Positions 1 to 6,849 of a stretch of DNA of 28,151 nt are shown piece after piece. A program made the position numbers and the translations under genes. The DNA is taken from the NCBI GenBank assembly GCA_964558655.1, contig CAZLEX010000021.1:1-28151 (forward strand), read 5' to 3'. The notes under the pieces are model-generated. The model made no database searches. It had not been told where the DNA came from and was given only the letters and a program-made list of their open reading frames with translations. Numbering within the stretch: position 1 is the first letter of the stretch; each line of letters begins with the position of its first letter. Source of the DNA: RGIG6353 sp964558655 (GTDB lineage: Bacteria > Bacillota > Clostridia > Oscillospirales > SIG627).

Positions 1-2
1 TT

Positions 3-1034
3 GCGGGTAAGGCAACGGTAAATGATACATTTGATAGATATATGTCTACCAAATGTAAATTAAGGGAAACCACTCGCAGTAATTACATTTACATCTATGA
101 TCGTTTTGTCAGGGACACATTTGGCAAAAAGAAAATTGCCGAGGTTAAGTATTCGGATGTGCTCCAATTTTATCTTCATTTGTTAAATGCTGATGATTTA
201 TCTTTGGGAACATTGGACTCGGTACACACCTTGTTGCATCCAACATTTCAATTGGCGGTTCGAGATGAGGTAATCAGAAAAAATCCGTCTGATGGTGTGA
301 TGAAAGAAGTAAGTAAAGAGTCTGACAAAGCAAGAGGCATACGCCATGCACTCACCGTGGTGCAGCAGAGATCTTTTATGGATTATATTGCGAATCATCC
401 GATATATTACCATTGGTGGCCGTTGTTTGCTGTGCTGCTTGGCACAGGTGGACGAATTGGTGAGGTGTTAGGGCTGACGTGGGATGACCTTGATTTTGAT
501 AACCACAGAATCAGCATCAACCACAGCATAGTCTATTATCCTGTTGGAAATTCCAGAACATCCACCTTGCAGATATCAAAACCAAAAACCGAGGCAGGTA
601 TTCGCTCAATTCCTATGCTGGATGTAGTGTATGATGCATTTCAGATGATTCGTGAAGAACAGAACGAAAACGGAACGTGCGATCCGGTAATTGATGGTAT
701 GAGAGGCTTTGTGTTCATCAATCGTGATGGCGGTGTACAAACTCCTCAGTCTGTTAATCGAACCATTAAACGCATTATATGCAGTCACAATTCAGAGGAA
801 GTTGTGAAAGCTAAAAGAGAGCATCGCGAACCGGTTATTCTTCCGGATTTTTCTTGCCATCATCTAAGACATACCTTTTGTACCAGGCTCTGTGAGCATG
901 AAACCAATTTAAAAGTGATTCAAGATATCATGGGACATCGTAATATTGAAACAACGATGGATATCTACGCTGAAGCAACGGATCAAAAGAAACAGGAGTC
1001 ATTTAACAACTTGTCAAAGTTGGATATCTTTTGA
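3..1034 (+). CDS. Tyrosine recombinase (phage/ICE-type integrase), 5' truncated by window edge
   Basis: Site-specific recombinase that cuts and rejoins DNA through a tyrosine, typical of integrative elements. The frame is open from base 3, ahead of the first ATG at 42, and that upstream part (V-N-D-T-F-D-R-Y) reads as normal protein, so the true start lies outside the window. From the ATG: an N-terminal SAM-like core-binding domain (about residues 5-75), then the catalytic domain. Catalytic residues are visible: Arg in GGRIGEVLGL, Lys in KPKTEAGIRSIP, H-x-x-R in HHLRHTF, His in GHRNIETT, and the nucleophile Tyr in MDIYAEA. The organisation resembles Tn916-type integrases, which sit at one end of their element. 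No excisionase, relaxase or conjugation gene is visible, so the element either lies to the left or is degraded. The family call is firm; the element type is inferred. Confidence 0.93.
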   Translation, partial: AGKATVNDTFDRYMSTKCKLRETTRSNYIYIYDRFVRDTFGKKKIAEVKYSDVLQFYLHLLNADDLSLGTLDSVHTLLHPTFQLAVRDEVIRKNPSDGVMKEVSKESDKARGIRHALTVVQQRSFMDYIANHPIYYHWWPLFAVLLGTGGRIGEVLGLTWDDLDFDNHRISINHSIVYYPVGNSRTSTLQISKPKTEAGIRSIPMLDVVYDAFQMIREEQNENGTCDPVIDGMRGFVFINRDGGVQTPQSVNRTIKRIICSHNSEEVVKAKREHREPVILPDFSCHHLRHTFCTRLCEHETNLKVIQDIMGHRNIETTMDIYAEATDQKKQESFNNLSKLDIF

Positions 1035-1114
1035 GAAGGGTTCTCGGTGTGAATCCTGACAACAAAAAACTGCAAAGACAACATTTTGACAACAAATTTG
1101 CTTTTTCCCTGATG

Positions 1115-1186
1115 TAATATGAAGTAGTATGAAGTTTGGGAAAACAAGCAAAATAAAGGATTTGAGTTAATATGAAGAGATATGAA
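1115..1186. repeat. Pair of imperfect direct repeats behind the integrase (possible att/integrase sites)
   Basis: TAATATGAAGTAGTATGAAG at 1115-1134 is nearly repeated as TAATATGAAGAGATATGAA at 1168-1186, 53 bases later; each copy itself contains two TATGAA units. The pair starts about 80 bases after the integrase stop, where elements of this kind commonly carry their attachment site and integrase arm sites. A short hairpin (TGTCGG 1188-1193 with CCGACA 1205-1210) follows. The function is inferred from position only; the other element end is not in the window. Confidence 0.45.
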
Positions 1187-1317
1187 TTGTCGGAGAAACT
1201 TTTCCCGACAATGAAGCCGTTGGATTAACAGAACCCCTTTGTTTATGCGACTTTTCGACTTAAAATTCTTTGAAAAAAGTTCAATTTAGACCAAAAATAG
1301 ACCATTTGCATATCAAT

Positions 1318-1518
1318 TTAAAAAGGAAGACCCTTATGGCCTTCCTTTTTTATTTCACCGATAGTTTTAATTTTCAATATACAAACCGACCGTCCGAACC
1401 GTAGTTTTATATACTCTATTGTGGCATTAAGCGTTTTATCATATTCGCTTAATGCCTGTTCTATGCCTTCAAAATCTTTTAATCTCAAAACCGCAGATAC
1501 ACCGCTGCTTTCCTGCAT
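1318..1518 (-). pseudogene. Possible 3' remnant of an unknown gene
   Basis: A minus-strand frame of 66 codons with protein-like composition (LKDFEGIEQALSEYDKT, TIEYIKLRFGRSV) that runs into the terminator hairpin at 1320-1350. The frame continues upstream of the ATG as QLKAQAKKI before a stop, and no ribosome binding site precedes the ATG. That suggests the tail of a gene whose front is lost rather than a complete gene. I do not recognise the family. It could equally be chance coding potential in a 700-base stretch with no other gene. Confidence 0.25.
1320..1352. terminator. Rho-independent terminator, usable in both directions
   Basis: AAAAAGGAAG (1320-1329) pairs with CTTCCTTTTT (1341-1350) around an 11-base loop. 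A T-run follows on the plus strand and the A-run preceding it gives a T-run on the minus strand. Confidence 0.7.
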
Positions 1519-1572
1519 AATCTTTTTTGCCTGTGCTTTTAACTGTCACCTATCATTGACAACTGAACAAAA

Positions 1573-1620
1573 AAGTCAAGAAAAATGCTGAAGTCAAGAA
1601 AAATCTCAAAAAATTCTTGA
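1573..1620 (+). promoter_or_regulatory. Triple TCAAGAA-type sites upstream of the surface-protein promoter
   Basis: AAGTCAAGAAAAAT occurs twice, at 1573-1586 and 1591-1604, 18 bases apart. The TCAAGAA core of the second copy (1594-1600) is mirrored by TTCTTGA at 1614-1620, which overlaps the -35 box. The spacing and the overlap suggest binding sites for a regulator of the following gene. The protein that would bind is unknown. Confidence 0.4.
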
Positions 1621-1645
1621 AATCGGCATACTAATATGATATAAT
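1617..1645 (+). promoter_or_regulatory. SigmaA-type promoter of the cell-wall protein gene
   Basis: TTGAAA (1617-1622), a 17-base spacer, and a perfect TATAAT (1640-1645). Transcription would start near 1652, leaving a leader of about 90 bases ahead of the ATG at 1743. Confidence 0.75.
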
Positions 1646-1664
1646 TATCGATGATTATAAACAC

Positions 1665-1740
1665 CTCTGAGGACAAATATGCTCTGAGGACAAATAAGGG
1701 ATAACAAACCTCCTTTGAGCAAATTGAAGGAGGTTTTTCT
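1665..1740 (+). promoter_or_regulatory. Leader with duplicated 15-mer and terminator-like hairpin covering the ribosome binding site
   Basis: CTCTGAGGACAAATA is present twice in the transcribed leader (1665-1679 and 1682-1696). It is followed by a 10-bp hairpin: AAACCTCCTT (1706-1715) pairs with AAGGAGGTTT (1727-1736) and a TTCTTT run follows. The 3' arm contains the Shine-Dalgarno AAGGAGG (1727-1733), nine bases before the ATG. When folded, the hairpin would hide the ribosome binding site and could also act as an intrinsic terminator. That is the layout of an attenuator or translational switch, with the duplicated 15-mer as a possible recognition element. The regulator is not identifiable from sequence. 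Confidence 0.55.
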
Positions 1741-1742
1741 TT

Positions 1743-2717
1743 ATGAAAAAAACATTTTTGAATATGTTATTATCTCTTATACTGATGTGTAGCATGATAC
1801 CTCTATCAAGTACGATAGCTTTTGCCGAAACAGGCACCGGCGTTAATGTTACTTCCAAAGAAGATTTAACTAAAGCATTAAATGGTAATGCAGACATAAT
1901 TTATATTACCGAAGATATTACATATACAACAAATATCGTTGTTGAAAGCAAAACTCTTGTTGTAAAAAACGGTGTTACTTTTACAGTAAAAGTATACAAT
2001 GCAAATGCAAAGTTTAAACTTTTGCAAATTGAAGAAGGCGGAACATTTATTATAAATGCGTACGACACTATGGCAAAAGTAAGCATCGAAGGAAACATTG
2101 AAAATGACGGTACTATAACCACAAAAGGTAGCGGTAATTGTTATTGGAGTGCAACTGTAACAGGAACGGGAACCTTTAATCCCACTTCTAAATACTTTAA
2201 TGTTGCAAGTACTTATATTGATTACGGAAAAGTGCCTGATAGCATGTTATCCGCTGTTTCTGTTGACAACTATAAAATAAACATTGCAAAAGATGTCACC
2301 GAATCCGTTACGGTAACTTTACCGTCCGATTTGAAAGTGGGCGATACTGTCACGCCGACTTTTACAAATCTGATTGACGGTGTGGATGTTTCAAAAGTTT
2401 TCACTTATAAATGGGGCAATACGAGTTTCAGCAGTGCATACGGGACCGATCCTTCGGTTAAGTTGACAAAAGCAGGTGAACTTATACTGTCACTTACGCT
2501 CAAAAAGCCCTATACTATACGCACTTCCAGCGGTTACCAAAGCAGTCTTGCGGATGTGAATACGACCGTTCAGGCGAACGATCCCGAAACTGTATATGTG
2601 GATGCGACAAAGGGTAATGACAACAATCTGGGAGGGGACAAGAGAAGAAGCGGTGAAAACGCTTCGGATTGCTTTGGAGAAAGTGAAAGAGGGCGGAACT
2701 ATTGTTCTGTTAAGTGA
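1743..2717 (+). CDS. N-terminal part of a secreted cell-wall-anchored protein (gene frameshifted near 2634)
   Basis: First part of a large exported protein. It has a clear signal peptide: KK, a hydrophobic stretch LLSLILMCSMIP, and a probable cut after AFA at residues 26-28. The following region is rich in Thr, Val and Asn and looks like beta-sheet (VVESKTLVVKNGVTF), as in parallel beta-helix and adhesin-type proteins. The frame keeps its character up to VYVDATKGNDNNLGG, then changes at GGGG (2634-2637) into a Cys/Arg-rich nonsense tail and stops at 2717. Removing one G joins it to the downstream frame as NNLGG-TREEAVKTL, a sensible continuation, so 1743-4674 is one gene of about 976 codons. 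The lesion may be a true mutation, a slippage switch, or a sequencing error. The start is supported by AAGGAGG nine bases upstream. Confidence 0.85.
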   Translation: MKKTFLNMLLSLILMCSMIPLSSTIAFAETGTGVNVTSKEDLTKALNGNADIIYITEDITYTTNIVVESKTLVVKNGVTFTVKVYNANAKFKLLQIEEGGTFIINAYDTMAKVSIEGNIENDGTITTKGSGNCYWSATVTGTGTFNPTSKYFNVASTYIDYGKVPDSMLSAVSVDNYKINIAKDVTESVTVTLPSDLKVGDTVTPTFTNLIDGVDVSKVFTYKWGNTSFSSAYGTDPSVKLTKAGELILSLTLKKPYTIRTSSGYQSSLADVNTTVQANDPETVYVDATKGNDNNLGGDKRRSGENASDCFGESERGRNYCSVK

Positions 2718-4674
2718 TGTTTCTTCCGGCTATCCCATATTTGATAAAAATATTACTGTAACGAGTGATGCAGATAAGACATACACAATTAGTGTCCCAA
2801 CGATATATATTGTCAACAGTAAAACCGCAACCTTTGAAAACATGAAACTGAAAAATATTTCGTTCTCCGTAGACGGAAAAGTCGGCGAGGGAGTAATTTT
2901 CAAAAACTGTACCGGCAGCGGCATATCTGTTCCGAGCGGAATAAACAATGTTACGCTGGATAATTCCGTACTCGACGGTGAGTTCTATCCCAAAGAGAAA
3001 TTGACACTTAACAATTCCACAATTGACGGTAAATTCTCTGTGAAAGATTTTAAGTTAGCGGGAAACTGTACTTTTAAGCAGAAAGCAAATACCGTATCTC
3101 AAATCACCGGTGATATTACCGTAAACGGTACCCTTACAGTTGTTGCCGCAAAAGTTGAAAAAGGTGCACAGATCATTCAACTTCCCACTGATACAGATGT
3201 TGCAATAGCATCGAAATTTGACCTTTCGGATACACAGGACGGTAAATACACATTAAAGGTTAGAACGATCATTGGCAATGAGACAACTTATCTCGGCGTT
3301 TCGGAAAGAATATCTTCCGGAAACGGAAAATTTGCAGTTGCTTATGAACCTGTGCTCGCACAGCCTGTTAAAGAAAATTTAAATTATATTACCTCCGATA
3401 TTAGTCTCGGTAGTTTCTTTATAAAAAGTGCAACATGGAGTGGATATACCGGTAATAACAACACTTGGGTGCTTGACGATATGCCCGAATTGACAATCAC
3501 GCTTTCGACCGATAGTGTCGATACGAGCAATCACGAAAGTGGTCGCCGTTTCGGGCATTTTGACGAAACATTTTCGGTAGATGATTTGTCTGTTTATTCG
3601 TGGAATTATGAACCGGAAGTACCGTTGACATATACAAACAAAAACAATGATGTTCAAATTAAGATTAAAGCAGGACAAGGCATTAGTGATGATGGTATGA
3701 CCTTTACATTTACAATTTGTTATCCCGCTGTTACCCGTTTGGAACAGACCGTTACGGTTGATACATCCGATCGTACCATAAATTGCGGTGAGACATTGGA
3801 TGCCCCGGACATTTCGGCAGAAGGTAAGATTTCTTATGAAAGCAGTGTTCCCGGAATTGCTTCAGTGGATGCTATAACAGGCAAAATCACCGCACACAAA
3901 GCCGGAACAGTAACAATTACAATTAAAGCGGCACAAACTGATTTATATAAAGAGGCACAGGTTAGTTATAAACTTATAGTAAGTCATAAATATTCCGACG
4001 ATTTCAAACATTCCGACACAGAGCATTGGAAAGAGTGTACTTGCGGAGATAAATCCGAAAAAGCAGAACATACCGGTGGCACCGCCACCTGTAAAAATTT
4101 AGCAAGTTGCGAAAAATGCGGTCAGTCTTACGGTAAATTAGATGCCGAAAATCACATCGGAGAAAAAATTTGGTCGACTGAAAACAGCACACAGCACGAA
4201 CAAATATGGGATTGTTGCGGAAAAATTACAGTTACCCTCGAAAATCATAAATGGAAAGACGGTGTCTGCAAGGACTGCGGATATATTTGCGTTCATACCG
4301 GTAAAACGGCAGATTGCATACACAAGGCAAAGTGTGAGGTTTGTGGTACGGAATACGGTGAAGTTAATGCCGAAAATCACCTTACTCTAAAGCACAACGA
4401 AGCAAAAGCGGCAACCACCGAAGCGGAGGGCAACACGGAATATTGGTACTGTGATGAATGCGGCAAGTATTTCAGCGACAAGAACGGCAAAAACGAAATC
4501 ACTCTTGCCAATACCGTTATTGAAAAGTTATTAAAACCCGATAACAATTATAAATCTCCGCAGACCGGAGATAGCAGTCGCATTTGGCTGTGGTTCGCTC
4601 TCCTCTTTGTAAGCATCGGCGGACTTATCGGAACAACTGTTTACAGAAAAAAGAAAAAGTATTCTGTAAAGTAA
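2638..4674 (+). CDS. C-terminal part of the same protein: beta-helix, Ig-like domain, CxxC repeats, SPQTG sorting signal
   Basis: Continues the preceding frame after the G-run; the first ATG in this frame (2596) has no ribosome binding site and is not a real start. In order: a beta-helix-like stretch from TREEAVKTLRIALEKVKEGG; a bacterial Ig-like (BIG2-type) domain around RTINCGETLDAPDISAEGK to AHKAGTVTITIKA; then two related cysteine repeats (TATCKNLASCEKCGQSYG and TADCIHKAKCEVCGTEYG) and two further CxxC knuckles (VCKDCG, YCDECG). It ends in SPQTGD, a membrane segment (IWLWFALLFVSIGGLIG) and RKKKKYSVK. SPQTG fits the (S/P)PxTG motif known for the C. difficile-type class B sortase. The protein is probably wall-attached and exposed, for adhesion or carbohydrate contact. 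No sortase gene is in the window. Confidence 0.88.
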   Translation, partial: TREEAVKTLRIALEKVKEGGTIVLLSDVSSGYPIFDKNITVTSDADKTYTISVPTIYIVNSKTATFENMKLKNISFSVDGKVGEGVIFKNCTGSGISVPSGINNVTLDNSVLDGEFYPKEKLTLNNSTIDGKFSVKDFKLAGNCTFKQKANTVSQITGDITVNGTLTVVAAKVEKGAQIIQLPTDTDVAIASKFDLSDTQDGKYTLKVRTIIGNETTYLGVSERISSGNGKFAVAYEPVLAQPVKENLNYITSDISLGSFFIKSATWSGYTGNNNTWVLDDMPELTITLSTDSVDTSNHESGRRFGHFDETFSVDDLSVYSWNYEPEVPLTYTNKNNDVQIKIKAGQGISDDGMTFTFTICYPAVTRLEQTVTVDTSDRTINCGETLDAPDISAEGKISYESSVPGIASVDAITGKITAHKAGTVTITIKAAQTDLYKEAQVSYKLIVSHKYSDDFKHSDTEHWKECTCGDKSEKAEHTGGTATCKNLASCEKCGQSYGKLDAENHIGEKIWSTENSTQHEQIWDCCGKITVTLENHKWKDGVCKDCGYICVHTGKTADCIHKAKCEVCGTEYGEVNAENHLTLKHNEAKAATTEAEGNTEYWYCDECGKYFSDKNGKNEITLANTVIEKLLKPDNNYKSPQTGDSSRIWLWFALLFVSIGGLIGTTVYRKKKKYSVK

Positions 4675-4701
4675 AATCGAATAAAGCGATTTGACACATT
4701 C

Positions 4702-4753
4702 GCAAAACTCCCTCCTCTTAGGTACTGTGGTATCTGAGAGGAGGGAGTTTTGT
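4702..4753 (+). repeat. Long near-perfect hairpin (24-bp stem, 4-base loop)
   Basis: Bases 4702-4725 pair with 4730-4753 around the loop TGTG, with only three G-T pairs. The stem contains CTCCCTCCTCT against AGAGGAGGGAG. It may end transcription of the surface-protein gene, but no T-run directly follows. Its 3' arm holds a strong GAGGAGGG ribosome binding site seven bases before the ATG at 4754, so it also looks like a translation-masking leader for the small frame that follows. Confidence 0.8.
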
Positions 4754-4819
4754 ATGGAACTGAAAAAACACATCACAGACGAAAGAACTGGTATCGATTA
4801 CACTTTTATCCGTAACTGA
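4754..4819 (+). pseudogene. 21-codon ORF resembling the start of TnpV-type transposon proteins
   Basis: MELKKHITDERTGIDYTFIR plus a final Asn, preceded by GAGGAGGG at good spacing. The sequence resembles, from memory, the first 15-20 residues of TnpV, a small protein carried by Firmicutes transposons that normally continues for about 100 residues with a PDL-x-LPE motif. Here it stops early and nothing TnpV-like follows. It is best read as a truncated relic of a mobile element, together with the hairpin before it. The match is from memory and short, so the identification is tentative. Confidence 0.4.
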
Positions 4820-4885
4820 ATATGTCTGTTTGTAACACTTCTATTGTAAACCTACAAAAATTCAGCGATATCATTTTTCAAAATA

Positions 4886-4914
4886 TTGACAAAATATAAT
4901 TTTAAGTTTATAAT
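4886..4914 (+). promoter_or_regulatory. SigmaA promoter of the tetR-ABC operon
   Basis: TTGACA (4886-4891), a 17-base spacer and TATAAT (4909-4914), both perfect. Transcription should begin near 4921. Confidence 0.85.
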
Positions 4915-4920
4915 TACAGT

Positions 4921-4941
4921 GTTGCATAATAAGCGTTGCAA
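4921..4941. promoter_or_regulatory. Candidate TetR operator at the transcription start
   Basis: TTGCA (4922-4926) and TGCAA (4937-4941) form an inverted repeat with a 10-base centre; GTTGCA also occurs twice in direct orientation. It sits exactly where transcription from the promoter at 4886-4914 should start and about 30 bases before the tetR gene, as expected for an autoregulatory TetR site. The arms are only five bases long, so this is a suggestion. Confidence 0.45.
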
Positions 4942-4971
4942 AACATAATTTAAAAATAAAGGAGAAAAATT

Positions 4972-5547
4972 ATGCCGCCAAAACCGAAATTCGCAAAAGA
5001 AGAAATGATTCAGACAGCACTTAATGTTGTATCAAAGGAAGGAATCGATGCACTTACCGCAAAGAGATTAGCCACTGCACTCGGCTCATCGGCAAGACCG
5101 ATATTCACTTTTTACAAGACAATGCAAGAATTAAAAGACGATGTAAGAGAAGCCACCATGAAGCACTTTGAAAAGCACATGCAAAATTTCGATGAAAACA
5201 TACCGATTTTCAAACAGGTTGGAGAAAAAATGATATTATTCGGTACAAAAGAGCCGAAACTTTATCAGTTTTTATTCATGGAAGAAACCAAGACGGCATC
5301 GAACACATTTGACGACATATTCGACAAGCTCGGCGAAAGTGCGAATTTGTGCATAAACGCCATAAAAAATGACTACGGATTAAATGATACCGACGCAAAA
5401 TTTCTTTTTGAAAACTTATGGATTTACACATACGGAATAGCGACTTTATGTGCGACAAAAATGTGTGTGTTTTCCGAAAATCAAATAAGTGAAATGTTAA
5501 GCACACAATTTCAAGCCGTAATGGTTTTACTTAAATCGAAAAAATAA
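4972..5547 (+). CDS. TetR/AcrR-family transcriptional regulator
   Basis: 191-residue DNA-binding repressor-type protein. The N-terminal helix-turn-helix is clear: KEEMIQTALNVVSKEGIDALTAKRLA then LGSSARPIFTFYKTMQELKDDV, where TFY-K-x-x-x-EL matches the TetR recognition helix end. The C-terminal two thirds are helical and would bind a ligand; three cysteines (CATKMCVF and an earlier one) lie in it. The start is fixed by AAAGGAG. It is the first gene of a four-gene operon with an ABC system, 28 bases ahead of the next gene, so it probably controls its own operon in response to a substrate of the transporter. The ligand is unknown. Confidence 0.9.
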   Translation: MPPKPKFAKEEMIQTALNVVSKEGIDALTAKRLATALGSSARPIFTFYKTMQELKDDVREATMKHFEKHMQNFDENIPIFKQVGEKMILFGTKEPKLYQFLFMEETKTASNTFDDIFDKLGESANLCINAIKNDYGLNDTDAKFLFENLWIYTYGIATLCATKMCVFSENQISEMLSTQFQAVMVLLKSKK

Positions 5548-5575
5548 AAGTTATTCTGCTTTGTGAGGAGAAAAA

Positions 5576-6124
5576 ATGAAAACTCTCGACTATTTACAAA
5601 CTCTTTCAAAAATCGGCAAAGTTTTGAGTAAAATTGTTTTTGTATGCTCCGTAATAGGAGTTTTTGCCTGTATACTCGGCATTATACTCCTTTCGGTATG
5701 CAACGGATTTTTCCTGTTTGACGGTAATTCCGTAGAGGACATTTTGAAAAACGAGGCAAAGGTCACCATCGGCACGCTTTATGTCACGATGACTGCCTGT
5801 GCTATTCTTTGCGTCGGAGAGGCGATACTTTCCGATTTTGCGGTAAAGTATTTTAAAAACGAACTTTCATACAATACGCCTTTCAATTTAAATTCGGCAA
5901 AAGAACTTTTAAGGCTCGGCATTTTAACAATATGTATTCCGATAGCGTCGGGAATAGTTGCACAAATCGTACAAGATGTTATGTATCACGCCTTTCCCGA
6001 TGTTACAAAGCTCGACATTAGCGAATACGGTTCTGCCGGAATGGGAATAGCTTTTATCATTGTATCTTTGCTCTGCCGTTACGGTGCACAAATCATTCAT
6101 AATTCAGACGAGGGCAATCAATAA
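5576..6124 (+). CDS. Membrane protein, possibly DUF2975-like
   Basis: 182 residues with four likely membrane segments: about 17-42 (IVFVCSVIGVFACILGIILLSVC), 65-85 (IGTLYVTMTACAILCVGEAIL), 112-130 (LGILTICIPIASGIVAQIV) and 153-170 (GMGIAFIIVSLLCRYGAQI). Between the second and third comes YFKNELSYNTPFNLNSAKELLRLG; a charged loop reading PF-x-x-x-(N)-A-K-x-L-R is characteristic of the DUF2975 family of small membrane proteins, so that is my best guess. It lies between the TetR gene and the ATPase, with GAGGAG before the start, and may be an accessory part of the transporter or a target it protects. The molecular function is unknown. Confidence 0.75.
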   Translation: MKTLDYLQTLSKIGKVLSKIVFVCSVIGVFACILGIILLSVCNGFFLFDGNSVEDILKNEAKVTIGTLYVTMTACAILCVGEAILSDFAVKYFKNELSYNTPFNLNSAKELLRLGILTICIPIASGIVAQIVQDVMYHAFPDVTKLDISEYGSAGMGIAFIIVSLLCRYGAQIIHNSDEGNQ

Positions 6125-6142
6125 TTCATTCGGAGAAAAATT

Positions 6143-6847
6143 ATGCTGAAAATAGAACATTTAACTAAAATTTATTCGGATAAAAAAGCCGTTGACGATT
6201 TGTCGTTGCACATATCTAAAGGTGAAATTTACGGATTTATAGGTCACAACGGTGCGGGAAAAACAACGACGCTGAAATCCTGCTGCGGTATTTTGCACTA
6301 CGACAGCGGTTCAATCACTGTTGACGGAATATCCGTCACAGACGATCCCATTGCCTGCAAAAAGAGAATCGCATATATTCCGGACAATCCCGATTTATAC
6401 GCTTTCATGACGGGAATACAGTTTTTGAATTTCATATCGGATATTTTTTCTGTAAGCATGAATGACAGAAAAGAGCGTATAGGCAAATACGCCGAGATGT
6501 TTGAAATGACGGACAGTCTCACTTCTCCGATATCTGCCTACTCTCACGGCATGAAACAAAAGCTTGCGATTATTTCGGCATTGATTCATGACCCGAAACT
6601 TGTTATAATGGACGAACCTTTTGTAGGTCTCGATCCGATAGCTTCACATACTCTCAAAAATATCATGCGTGAACTTTGCGATAACGGAAGTGCGATTTTC
6701 TTTTCAACTCATGTATTGGAAGTTGCGGAAAAACTTTGCGATAAAGTCGCAATCATTAAATCCGGTAAACTTATCAAATCGGGAACAATGGAAGAAGTAA
6801 AGGGCGATACATCTTTGGAAAATGTATTTTTGGAACTGGAGGACTGA
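6143..6847 (+). CDS. ABC transporter ATP-binding protein
   Basis: 234-residue ATPase of the single-domain exporter class. Walker A is GHNGAGKT (34-41), the signature region YSHGMKQK (133-140), Walker B LVIMDEP (153-159) followed by the D-loop GLDP, and the switch His is in FFSTHVLE. The signature has Ser-His-Gly in place of the usual Ser-Gly-Gly, which is common in drug and lantibiotic exporter ATPases. The C-terminus is short, without an added regulatory domain. It is preceded by CGGAGA and followed three bases later by the permease gene, whose ribosome binding site lies inside its last codons, so the two are translationally linked. It powers the permease next to it; the substrate is unknown. 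Confidence 0.95.
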   Translation: MLKIEHLTKIYSDKKAVDDLSLHISKGEIYGFIGHNGAGKTTTLKSCCGILHYDSGSITVDGISVTDDPIACKKRIAYIPDNPDLYAFMTGIQFLNFISDIFSVSMNDRKERIGKYAEMFEMTDSLTSPISAYSHGMKQKLAIISALIHDPKLVIMDEPFVGLDPIASHTLKNIMRELCDNGSAIFFSTHVLEVAEKLCDKVAIIKSGKLIKSGTMEEVKGDTSLENVFLELED

Positions 6848-6849
6848 AA

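Noticed and set aside
1665..1696. CRISPR-like repeat pair
   Set aside because: Only two 15-base copies almost adjacent, with a 2-base gap and no spacer or cas genes; better read as a leader element.
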